64,000 bases of DNA from Saccharina japonica. Taxonomy: Eukaryota; Sar; Phaeophyceae; Laminariales; Laminariaceae. Location of the stretch: NCBI GenBank assembly GCA_008828725.1, contig MEHQ01001831.1, forward strand, positions 255,288 through 319,287. The letters run 5' to 3'. The first letter of the stretch is position 1, and each line of letters starts with the position of its first letter. Below the pieces are notes generated by a model. The model had not been told where the DNA came from, searched no databases, and saw nothing but the letters and a program-made list of their open reading frames with translations. This document shows positions 46,266-57,073 of the stretch, in pieces. The translations under genes were made by a program, and so were the position numbers.

Positions 46266-49200
46266 TGCTCGTGGTATGCGGTAGCTTGATACGGTCGGTG
46301 GGTATCTTTGGGGGTTTCATATATTGTGGGGTTTTGTAGTATGTGTCGAGGCATTATTTAGTATGCCTCGGGTGGAAGTGTGTTGCTGTCTCCCTCCTGG
46401 GAGCAGTCACCGATGTTAATGATACGACCCGGGCTTTGATACAATGATACTGCTCGTATATATGTGAGGGGTGCAGTCGGTGACAATCCTGCGGCTTACC
46501 TCCTGTGTGTGGTTTATGTGGTGTGGCCTCTGACAAAAACGGTATTGGCCCACCTGGTGTGTGTTGGGTATTTGTGTAATACAAGTACATTATCTACTAC
46601 CCTCCTTGACGGTTCATGGTATAGGCACGTGGGCCAGCAAGGGACACGTTCAACAGCGGTGTATACAAACACGACCATCGGATTGATTCGGGCCCGGACG
46701 TCGCTGCAGCGCTATACTGTGTTAGAGGGGGAGTTGGTACGTCAGGCATTGACTATGGAGATGATCTTTCATTTTGAGGTCTGTGGACAGTAGCAGCAGC
46801 AGCTAGAGATGGTTTTCGAGGATTTTGGGCGGCAGGATGAACAGCACCTGCTGCAACAGCAGTATGCCTTTGGTGGACAGCAGCACCAGCGGCAGTATGG
46901 AGGCGCAGGGCCACATCAGCACCAGCACCAGCGGCGGTATGGAGGCGCAGGGCCACAGCAGCAGCAGCACCAGCGGCAGTATGGAGGCGCAGGGCCACAG
47001 CAGCAGCAGCAACAGCGGCAGTATCGAGGCACTGCGCATCAGCAGCAGCAGCAGCAGTTTGGAGGCGCCTGGCCGCATCAGCGGCAACAGCAGCGGCATT
47101 GGGGTGGAGGTCAGATTTGCCAGTAGCAGCACCCACCTCAGCCGCACCATCGGCACCAGCACCACCAACTACCGGGGGGCACTGGTTGGACTCGTAACGC
47201 CGTAAACGGCTGGTACCAGCCCGAGTTCCATCCACCTCCAGAAGCGTCTATGAGCGGTTTCTACACGTGGGAACGTTGTGGTGCTCGAGGGCATGAGGCC
47301 GCGATTTGTTTTGCACCAAACAGCGTGTGCGATGGGTTGTTGGCCTATGGTCACATGGCCAGGCAGTGCACTGCCCAGCCCACTATCGTCTACGCGCCGG
47401 ACTACAGCAACGTGCCGCAGGCTGGAACGTTCAAGGCGCACGAGCTCGGTGATGCTCGTGAGCCGCTATCTGCGTCTGTCGAGCTTGGTGTTGTTGAGCC
47501 CGAGGTAGAGGAGCTCGGCGACGAGGCTGAGGAGGAGGAGGAGCTCGGTTTTGCCGAGGCTGAGGAGGAGAAGCTCGGTTTCTCTGAGGCTTAGGTGGTG
47601 GAGCTTGGTGTTGCTGAGCCTGAGGTGGAGCTCGGTGGTGTTGGTGTAACGCCCCCGCCGCCGATGCAGCAGCAATGGGATGGGGATGGTGTGGGCGGAG
47701 GAGTGCCGCAGGTGGGCTTGGGCCAGAAGGGTTGTAACATACCCGTTCGACCCAGGCAAATCGGGATGGGCCTGACGCGTTGGGGGGGGGTACATTGATG
47801 ACGAGGGTGAGCTGCTGAGGGAGCAGCAGAGCAGAGCAGCAGCAGCAGCACGGCGGGGTGCGATCTTTCCCATTTGATCCAGGGATCAATGCAGAAAAAA
47901 CTGCTAAATCATCAACAGGATATCACATCCATATAATATTTACAAATCGACACAAAGAAACGCACATAGTTGCAAAGAAAAAGGTGTAAAAGGCCACTAA
48001 AATGATGATGAAGGCGAAGATGTATATTACATTTGTGGTAGTGATTGGATTTTCTTGGTCGTTGTTTTGTTTTTTCGCTTCTCTGTGTCTTGGCCGGCAA
48101 TTTGAGCAATGACTGCTGTAGTTGTGGTGAGCTTGTACCCTGGTATGATGGATCGCAGCTATGTGTGTGGTTGGATGGGAACTGGGTAGGGACGGAGTCC
48201 TTTGACCGGCAAGTACTGGCGAGTGGCAGGACTGCTGTAGTTGTGTTGATTGTACCCTGGTATGATGGAGCACAACTATATTGTGTGTCTTGCTGCTTGG
48301 AATCACGGGGGGGGGTGGTGTGATGCCATGATTCTACAGACAAAGTGCACTGCTGTAGTGGAACCAGTTTGTGATGGACTGATTATTACAGCAAGCAGCA
48401 GTGCATGATATTTCTGACTGGCTTGATTCTACAGCAGCAGTGCATGATTTGTTAGACTGCTGTGCTGTACTGGTATACCGTATTAATGTATACGTGGATG
48501 CATGATACCCGTACTGCTGTGTGTTGCTTGAAGCTAACAGGGGGTGGGTTGCCAGCTTGATTTTAGGCATGATCTCTATTGTGTAGGAAATATACTGCTG
48601 ATTATTGGCTTGATTTTACAGCCATGTTATATAATGTGTTGGAGAAACTACTGCTAATTTTGGCTTGATTCTTCAATGCATGATCAATGCGTTGGAAAAT
48701 TACTGCTGATTAAAGCTTGTTTCTACAGCAGTACATGATATTTATCTGTGAAAATCAGTGCTGATGCGTTGACATGGTAAAAGTTACTTTTTTTGGTCAT
48801 GGAGAGAAAGAGCAACCAGAAATCGGTGCTGACGTTGTTTTTGTCACTATTGTTGTGTTGGGAAGATCACGAGGGGGGGTTGATGACATTATTCTACCCA
48901 CAGACATATGCATGATGATGTGGTTCGTTATCTAACGAGTTTGACTTGGTTCCTGGCGCTGAAACTAACCACCCGATGCACCCTTTGCTCAACGAGTCAA
49001 ACTGCACCCTACACCTGCGGATTTATGAGATGTAGTCCATGACCGCGGTGACGTTGAGCGCGGACGGAAGACAAGCGTCGACTCCGTGGGGCAGGGAGAG
49101 GAGCGGGGGTTGAGCGCGTGGGGTTGGGGTCGGTTAGTAGCAATGGCCTACAGTAGATTCAATGTTTTTGGATCGTTTGTTACAGTAGGAATTGACGAGA

Positions 49201-51230
49201 CGATTTTTTTACGATGCTTGGATTGTAATATGTTTGCATTATACGAGTAGGGTTATATGCACCTGGTATACTGGCATCTGATATTTGGCATTCTGAATTG
49301 CGTACTACGACCTCTGAAGTACGATGTCAGAGTAATATAAAATAACAGCATCAACAGCTGTAAATTGTCACCTATCCGGTTATGGCAGTCCATTTATCAT
49401 GACCTGGGGTATTATTGAAAGACGATGCTTTACCTGGTATATAGAGGGCCTAAATGCTCGTTTTATTAGGAGGATAGTTGAATTATAACGCTGGACTGAG
49501 CAGTCTCGTACGTGAGTGCACGCATGCAACGGCAACTCAGTCCAGCGTTATATATCGCTGATGTTTCTGGTTTGTGGGTTTGGACTTGAGTTTTGTTTTG
49601 ATTTTATGGTTGAGGGAGTTTAGAATCACAATGATATCGCAGCATTTTACTATCAACCATGCGATCAATGTTTTGTCGTCTACCGAGCAGGGGGGAGATT
49701 GAAGCTGTACTCGGTAACACGACGAAGACTTTCCATCGCAGATAGTCGAGTCCAGTTGGGGTTTTATCATACGTGGATGCAGATGCACGCAAGGCTACTG
49801 ACCGGACGTCTGTCTCTGGTGGACCAGCTATGCACGCTGGTGTCTGTGCATGGTTTGAATTTAGGGCGTCGATGTCTAGAGCAGGTGTCCAACGAATAGT
49901 TTGAGATTAACACGCCCGGTCGGCAGAGCAGCATGCCAACTTTCTCATCAAACCGTTGCATACTGAGACGTTTCGCTTGACCGTGGGTCTGTGATGAACT
50001 TGTTGTGATTTCACACACTGGTTCGTTTGTTTGTTTGTGTTTCGGGGGTTTTGGGGCGTATGGTTTTGGGGGATAATAGTAGGAGTTTTCGATGTGCAAG
50101 GGATGTTTTTGGAAAGTACTTGAAGAATTAACGTGCAACTTCAGTAGTTCTTAAGGAAATGGAGAAAGTGCTGGGAGGTACCCATACGTTGAATAAGGTT
50201 AATACGACAATAGAGTATGCCGATGGTCTTGATGAATCGTGCCGTACGCTTTGGCTATTGTTTGACTGCGCACAACGTACAGGGGAACCACCCACTGATA
50301 CCTGTAGTACGTTTGGATTCAGATGCGGATTGTTGTCTTCTTGTACACCTCCGAAGGGAATGTCAAGCAGGGGGGCTGCTATGATTTGATTTGAGATGTT
50401 CTATATCAGAGATATTCTGTTCTTGTGCTCTTACAGAGTACACAACAGGGGGGCCGATGTTATCGGGCGGTAAGGTATCTATGTGAAGACGGCGTTGTTG
50501 ATTTTGTTTGAAGGTGTTACCAGCATACTCACGTTTGTTGGATTTTCCCCTTCCCGCAGTTACTGTCTTGACATATTTTAGGAAGTCTACACTGGAATCA
50601 AGATTGAGGGGTTCGGTATCGGGATTGCCGTCTTTGGTAATTATGAAAGCTGGAATTTGGGATTGCCGTTTTACCTGGGCAATGATTCTTTTGTGGAATT
50701 TGGGACTTGCCGTTTTACATTGGCAATGATTCATTTGTGGAATTTTGAGACTTGCCGTTTTACCGGGAAATTGGTGATAAGATATTCGGGACCTATCGTA
50801 TCGCACACCGAATAAGGGGGCTGTTCGTCGTATGCGGTAGCTTGATACGGTCGGTGGATATCTTTGGGGGTTTCATATATTGTGGGGTTTTGTAGTATGT
50901 GTCGAGGCATTATTTAGTATGCCTCGGGTGGAAGTGTGTTGCTGTCTCCCTCCTGGGAGCAGTCACCGATGTTAATGATACGACCCGGGCTTTGATACAA
51001 TGATACTGCTCGTATATGTGTGAGGGGTGCAGTCGGTGACAATCCTGGTGCGGCTTACCTCCTGTGTGTGGTTTATGTGGTGTGGCCTTTGACAAAAACG
51101 GTATTGGCCCACCTGGTGTGTGTTGGGTATTTGTGTGATACGAGTACATAATCTACTAACCTCCTTGATGAGTCATGGTATAGGCACGTGGGCCTGCAAG
51201 GGACACGTTCGACAGCGGTGTAGACAAACA
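46266..51230 (+). mobile_element. Non-autonomous LTR retrotransposon, copy 2 (both target duplications present)
   Basis: 5' LTR 46266-46671, internal region 46672-50821, polypurine tract ending at 50821, 3' LTR 50822-51230. GGCCT directly precedes (46261-46265) and follows (51231-51235) the element, a clean 5-bp target duplication and strong proof of retroviral-type integration. Gag-like open frames correspond to 46809-47126 and 47250-47594. Same family as copy 1 and, given identical flanks, probably the same insertion event. It looks broken in the coding part, with a few interruptions. Confidence 0.85.
48310..48780 (+). repeat. Minisatellite inside the retroelement, copy 2
   Basis: Counterpart of the 60-75 bp unit array at 39640-40095, with many small differences between the two. 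Confidence 0.6.
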
Positions 51231-51691
51231 GGCCTCATCCAATACAATCCCTACATTGCATGCTCGGCGGCAGCGTAAAGTAATACGATCGTACCACAAC
51301 TTCGCGCAATTCGATCAAACCTTCAGTTTAGTCTTGAAACAAAACAAAACAGTCTTGAAACAAAACGTATGGTAAGATAACCATTGTACTGTAGTAACCC
51401 GTTTACCGCTTCAGACTGGGTGGGGTTATATTATCTACTAACCTCCTTGATGAGTCATGGTATAGGCACGTGGGCCTGCAAGGGACACTTTCGACAGCGG
51501 TGTATACAAACAGGCCTCATCCAATACAATCCCTACATTGCATGCTCGGCGGCAGCGTAAAGTAATACGATCGTACCACAACTTCGCGCAATTCGATCAA
51601 ACCTTCAGTTTAGTCTTGAAACAAAACGTATGGTAAGATAACCATTGCACTGTAGTAACCCGTTTACCGCTTCAGACTGGGTGGGGTTATA
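51151..51691 (+). repeat. Tandem duplication of LTR tail plus flank (282-bp period)
   Basis: 51151-51432 and 51433-51691 both contain the last ~80 bp of the LTR ending ACAAACA, the GGCCT target site and ~180 bp of host flank. The copies differ by a 21-bp internal repeat of an AAACAAAACAGTCTTG-type word and a few bases. As it includes an LTR-host junction, it arose after the insertion, or is an assembly product. Confidence 0.8.
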
Positions 51692-53289
51692 GTAAATAGG
51701 CTTTCCGCATTTTTGTCCTACCTATTTCTTGCCCATAAGAGCAACCCGGGCGAGTGACCGCCTTATTTCTTGCCGGTCGTGATGTTGCTTTTCTGCGCGG
51801 TGGACTGTTTTCTTGCGCTGCAGTAACCAAATAGGATTGCGTCCAATTTGGAGTGAGGCGCAAAATCTCTCGTCCGGGTCGTGTAAACAGGAAGTGAGAA
51901 TGACGATACCCCACCTCTACCGTATCTCCAGTATTAAGGAGATCGATCGATCACAATCCTTAAGGTAACAAATTAAACTCCTACTTCGAAGGCATGAGCA
52001 AAATCCTACCTAAGATGTTTGTCTTATTATGTATTAAGACCCTTGTTTTTAAAGCGCGATGTTGAGGGGGTATACGCTGAGTACTCTTTCCTACCTACGA
52101 TACCTTCATCAAGCGCATTATTGGCTATATACTTTAGTGTGCGGTTTCAAGTATTGAACATCGGCTAGATTTGAGAAAGAGGATATTTTCTTATTTGAGG
52201 GCCGACGCTGGGTTTGTGAGTGTAGGGCCAACGCTGTTTGTATCAGTGCAGCAGGTCTACGTAATGTGTAAGAACACCAATATCAACGGTTACTGGACTG
52301 CCGTCATCGTCTTTGCTGCCAGATGCGCTTGGATTCGAATCTCGGCTCTTGATGGGCAGTGGGTGGAGCTGGTTTGTTGGTCAGAACGTAAATGGTACCA
52401 GGTATATACGAGACTCTCCATCGTTCTTTGTTGTCGTTTTCCTGTGGGTTTTCAATATCGGATGGTTGGCGTATCGAAATAATTCCAACAGCAGCAACAA
52501 CAAGAAGAGCTTTTTGTCCGGGAAATATTATTCCACCCACGACTTGGTCTCTTTAATGTATAGTATGGGGTTTTGACCATCGAACGCACGATACATATAT
52601 ATTATTATCAGCTCTGGATGCGTGACTTGGTTTACCAACCAAGACTTTCCGGGGATGGACAGGATTTATTATTGTCCTTGCTGGCATTTGCCGGTGGTTC
52701 GAAAGTCGCATGGTTGGCGTATTGGAATGGTTCCAGCAACCGGACTCTCTGTCTGTGAGTAATTTGTTCCGCTGCCGACTGGGCCTTAGCTAAAGATAAA
52801 AGGGTTCGGTTTCAGGTCCTAGATTTCGGGCCGCTCAGATCACAACGTGCGAGAAAGGGAGTCGGCAGAATTCAACGATACTCGACGAGTAGTTTCGGAA
52901 TGCAGCACGTTCCGGGGGGGCGGCTGGGGACGAACGGCACCTGTGTCCACGGCTCGACCAGAAGACCGCTTTGCGTATAATCCAAGACCCTACTGCTAAT
53001 GTATGTATACACTTTAAAGTACACGAGTTGAGCTTTATGACTAAAATTAATGATGAAGAAAACATATTGAAACGTGACACGTAGTCATGACCGTCGGCAG
53101 CGAGCGGGTGGCGGGGTATATTTTGCCCGCCGTGGTTCGGTTGTCCTCCTTTCTTTTCACAATGATGTACTTAGTTAAAGTGGATGCATTCACAGCCCCT
53201 TTTAGGGCATCCTGTACAACAACGGTACTACGCAGCAGTGTGTCTGGGTTTGAGACTGGAGGTCTGTCGCGTTTTCCAACGACATGTAT
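51692..53289. other. No gene recognised
   Basis: Short open frames only. Two similar ~35-bp stretches around CATGGTTGGCGTATTGGAA occur near 52460 and 52708. A GGATTCGAATCTC at about 52329 resembles a Pol III B box but has no convincing partner. Confidence 0.5.
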
Positions 53290-54150
53290 GTATGTCCCTT
53301 ATCAGCGTATCAGAGGTGTGATACTGATGGTTTTTCTGCTGTAGCTCGAGCGCGGCAAAACAAAATGTACCGTAAAGATTGGCGGGCTCCCTGTGCCGTT
53401 CGAAGAACGTCATGGCCCTTCTCCCTTATTAACCCCTTAAGAGCTGCTCCCACGATTGTGGGGAAAAAATACTTGGAATTAGTGTGGGATAAGGTTTGCA
53501 GATTCTGAATGGGTTACAGTACCTTGTAAACGGGTCCCAAGTCTGCTGTCGGCATTTTATTTTTGATTGATTGCCGAAGTATGTTCTGCATTATGTTTTG
53601 TTCTGGATACAACGTATAGGTACGTGCGTACGAAGTATGTAGATAGGAGGGTAGTGTGCGGTATACATGAGTTAGAAAGGATAAAGTACAGGAATCGGGG
53701 GAGTATAGTAATACGAAATATATACCTACAGTGGGGCGCGTTGTTTTTGTGTGTGGGCGATCGAGTTTTCAGATTTGAAATAAGCACGTAAAGTTGGATA
53801 GTTTACAGAAAATGTTGTTTTTCCAGTGATAAAACAAAATAGAAATTAATTTCAGGTATTTATTTCTGAATTCGGGGAGACGAAAAAGCAACAGCTAGCT
53901 GTAATAATAGTACCCCGAAGTGCGTCTGGAATTAGAGGCCCCTCCTTGCCTTTTTCAACATGCCTCCTGACGTCTTATCAGAGGTGTTTTCCCTCCTATA
54001 CTATTAATAATGTCTTACGACAAAAGCGGCGCAAAAAAAAACATCGTATATACTTGAGGCCCCTTCTACCGTACGAAGAAACATGGTGCCCGTTTTCCCT
54101 TCGTAAAATACCTTGTAAACGGGTCCCACGTCTGCTGTCGGCATTTTTAT
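53290..54150 (+). repeat. Pair of diverged direct repeats, one carrying an insertion
   Basis: 53290-53570 and about 53950-54150 share TTATCAGAGGTGT, CCGT(T/A)CGAAGAA, ACCTTGTAAACGGGTCCCA and CTGCTGTCGGCATTTT. The first copy carries an extra 81-bp element at 53433-53513 that the second lacks, so the second serves as an empty site. Confidence 0.65.
53433..53513 (+). mobile_element. PiggyBac-like foldback MITE, copy 1
   Basis: 81 bp starting CCCC and ending GGG, flanked by TTAA (53429-53432) and TTAC (53514-53517). Internal words TGTGGGGAAAAAA and TTGGAATTAGTGT are shared with the copy at 54531 in inverse orientation. TTAA targets and CCC...GGG ends are the marks of piggyBac-type elements. Confidence 0.65.
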
Positions 54151-54283
54151 TGGTTTCTGAAATATATTTATGTTCAGTTTTTTTTGTCTGAAAAGAAAAC
54201 AATAGTTAATTAAGTATAATATCGGAGAGGGTTTTATTACATGCTTGCTGGTTGTAAGGGATACAGTATTTAAAAATCGAGGA

Positions 54284-54306
54284 ACAAAAAAAAAAAAAAA
54301 AAAAAA
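54284..54306 (+). repeat. Poly-A tract
   Basis: A run of about 22 A. No coding remnant of a LINE or processed gene was recognised just upstream. Confidence 0.8.
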
Positions 54307-54530
54307 GTGTATGCGATCATTTTGGTTCGACGTGTTTGATCGATTTGTCAGATTTAAAACTCACAAGAGCAAAAAAGGCCCGATATTTTGCAGACCATGA
54401 AGGAATAAAAAAGAGCGGCTTTCGGAACGGGGTTGCCAGGGTATCTACGTCTCACGGGACAAGGTATGCCGCAATGGTAATGATGGCACTTTTGATCTGA
54501 AACGTTTTCTGAACGACGGTGGCTCCTTAA

Positions 54531-54613
54531 CCTTTTCAGATTTACTGCAAAACGTATCCGACACTAATTCCAAGTAGTTTTTCCCCAAAATCGTGCGACC
54601 GTTTCTTAAGGGG
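54531..54613 (-). mobile_element. PiggyBac-like foldback MITE, copy 2, inside a family-A MITE fragment
   Basis: 83 bp starting CC and ending GGGG, with TTAA on both sides (54527-54530, 54614-54617). Around it the host reads GGCTCCTTAA and CACCCAAAATCG, which is the family-A MITE interrupted at its TTAA. Reverse complement of the 53433 element with moderate divergence. Confidence 0.7.
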
Positions 54614-54989
54614 TTAATCACCCAAAATCGTCGGAAGCTCTCAATTCTCCTACTACTATTCGCAATGCTTTTCATTTCCTACGCTTCGTGCCATAAGATT
54701 TTTCCTCGGATGGTCACACTTTCAGGCCGAATAATATCGTATACGTAGCCGATTGCTAGCTCCTCGAGCGAGCTAGCCACTACAGCTAACCCTATATAGC
54801 ACCATAATACGCATTTGTTTTCTGAAACGCTCCTCGCTCTCGAGAGAACAAGTTAATTAGTTAATTAGCTATAGACGCGTAACTTGTTACCAGTGATCGA
54901 TCCCCATGACTTTCTGTTGCAGTAGCTGTACAGCGAATGTAATACATAGTAAATAAACAAGTGTTTTAGTATACCGAGTCGTCCCTCAG

Positions 54990-55230
54990 CTGGTGAGCAT
55001 ACTAATAGTCAGTCACACTCTGTAAGGGTCAGTTATAACCAGTACCACCAGTCAGTAATAGCCAGCAAGAGTCAGTTAAAGCCAGTAGACTCAACAAGGC
55101 CATGCATATTTATCATGATGTCTGTGATGGTCACTAACAAACAATAATGGGCAATAGTGAGAGTCAGGAATATAGTCACTAATAGTCAGCAAAAGTCAAC
55201 AATTAATAATCGCTAACCGTCAATAATGGT
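54990..55230 (+). repeat. Degenerate AGTCA-rich simple repeat
   Basis: Many variants of AGTCAGTAATAGCC and GTCACTAATAGTCAGC at 12-20 bp spacing over about 240 bp. No fixed period. Confidence 0.55.
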
Positions 55231-55420
55231 TGGGCATATATTTATCCGTGGCTGTACACTAACTGTATCGCCACTACAACTGTTCTGACAGTCGACCGCA
55301 ACGTGATTCGGCTACAAACAAACACCGTGTGTGTGCTCTTCCGGTACTACTGAAGTAGCTGTTTTCGTCTCCCGCCCCCGAGGCGCCGAGTTGCGTCTGG
55401 GGCCTGTTGCCGCAGTACCG

Positions 55421-55650
55421 ACACGTGCTACGATAGAGGTACAGTCGTCGTAGTAGCACGTTCTAGCGCGAACTTTTTTTCCGAATAACGTAGCTCCTTA
55501 CCCCAAAATCGACGGAAATCCATGTTAGGGCCGCAGGATTCTACATTTTGTGCGTGGGTCATATATGGGAAAATTTGCATCGGGGTGCACTTACATGTTC
55601 CTCCTGAATCAGTTAGTTACTGGTTGGGTGGGGTGTAGAGCTCCTCAAGA
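55421..55650 (+). mobile_element. Family-A MITE, truncated
   Basis: Left end ACACGTGCTACGATAGAGGT, then landmarks CTCCTTACCCCAAAATCGACGG and TAGAGCTCCTCAAG; the right end is missing and the next copy follows almost at once. Confidence 0.55.
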
Positions 55651-55666
55651 GACCACCCTCAGAATG

Positions 55667-55918
55667 ACGCGTGCTACGGTGGTAGAGGTATAGCGTTTTT
55701 TGTTTGAATCGTTTTCCGAACGATCGGGTTCCTTAACCCAAATTTGTCGGATTTTCATTTTGTGTGACGAACATTGTTTCAAAGTATACTTCGGTCATGA
55801 GATTTCTCACCCGGCAATATTTTTTATTTTCCTCAAAACATTTTTTTCCGGTGAGGTATGAAGCTCCTTAAGTAAGGAGCTCAGAAAAAACAGGGTTCAC
55901 CGCCATCGTAGCATGCGT
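55667..55918 (+). mobile_element. Family-A MITE, complete
   Basis: About 250 bp; left end ACGCGTGCTACGGTGGTAGA and inverted right end CGCCATCGTAGCATGCGT. Contains GTTCCTTAACCCAAATTTG and the palindrome AGCTCCTTAAGTAAGGAGCT. Its TTAA is uninterrupted, unlike the copies at 54.5 and 62.6 kb. Confidence 0.65.
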
Positions 55919-57001
55919 TACATCTACCGTACCATGATGCGTCTACCGCTGTAAAGGGCGTTGGGTTCTTCGCATATAGGCGTGAGGTCGTTTTTCTGCG
56001 CTCGTTCTCTTGACCACCAAAACAAACGGTGTAAGGGTGCTATTACTACGGTTTTATCAACGTTTTTTCTTCCGAGGGTTCTCGTCAAAATCTGTGCGAA
56101 AACCTCCTTGTTCTAGGAAAATCTCTAGAGCGTAGATAATGGACAGGTCGCGCCCCTATTTATGCAAACGTACCTGTTTTAGTTTGTTTTGTACGGTAGG
56201 TACTGTAGGTACTGTAGGTACGAGTATACTCCTGTACATTGTTTTTCAATTCTTAGTTGTTTCGTGCCTTTCCGCTGTTATAGAGATGTTTGAAGTTTAA
56301 CCACCGGCAGCGGATTCAAAAACATATTTTAAACAATGGACGTACTCGTACTATGAATACAGCAGTCGGTAGAAAATATGTTATTTTTGTTGTCGTCGTT
56401 ATTGATCAACTCTGAAAGGGTAACATGCATACATGGGTCTTTCAACAGCAATACCAGGTATAGCCTACCACAGTAGTACTGATGCATTCATCCAAATTAC
56501 GTTTGTCGGTAGTTGCTTACTTGAGGGAGCTCGACAGGCCAGGTGGAGGGTTGAGCAAAACAAAGCATAGACCCTCCTTATAGCTGGATGAGTATACATA
56601 CACCGTCAGTGCGCGACACCAGCAGAAAATAATATATAGTTTTCGGCTAAGAAGGCTCGCGGCTTGTATAGTGGTGTCAACATGGAGCCTGTATATATAC
56701 TCTAAAAGAGCAATCCCTGGTAAATAATTCGATTTACAGCGGTGATTGGCGTTCTTTGCTGAGCCCAAATGCTTACGAGTACCAGGTACCAGGTGGTTAG
56801 TTAGCTGTAAGTTCTTATATCAGACAAAAAAAAGTAGGAAAACAAAAGGCTCAGCCTGACAAACTTGATTCACAATATTCTGACCACATACATGCCGTAT
56901 ACTGTGCTGTACTAAGGCCTGAATCATGAGTGGGTGCGGCCACAAGAACACACGAAGCGCAGATTGAAACACATATATACTTCGTATACTATTAGCACCA
57001 T

Positions 57002-57030
57002 GTACTACTACTACTACTACTACAGTACTT

Positions 57031-57073
<43 letters not shown>
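57002..57073 (+). repeat. (CTA)n microsatellite
   Basis: Nearly uninterrupted CTA/TAC triplets with one CAGTACTT interruption. Confidence 0.9.

Larger units (their letters stand above)
42961..51230. repeat. Duplicated block, copy 2
   Basis: Second copy. It begins abruptly in the minisatellite just after the N and ends with a complete LTR followed by the GGCCT target duplication. Outside the middle of the retroelement the two copies appear almost identical. Confidence 0.9.

Noticed and set aside
52300-52345. B-box-like GGATTCGAATCTC
   Set aside because: Self-complementary word with no convincing A box or tRNA stems on either strand.
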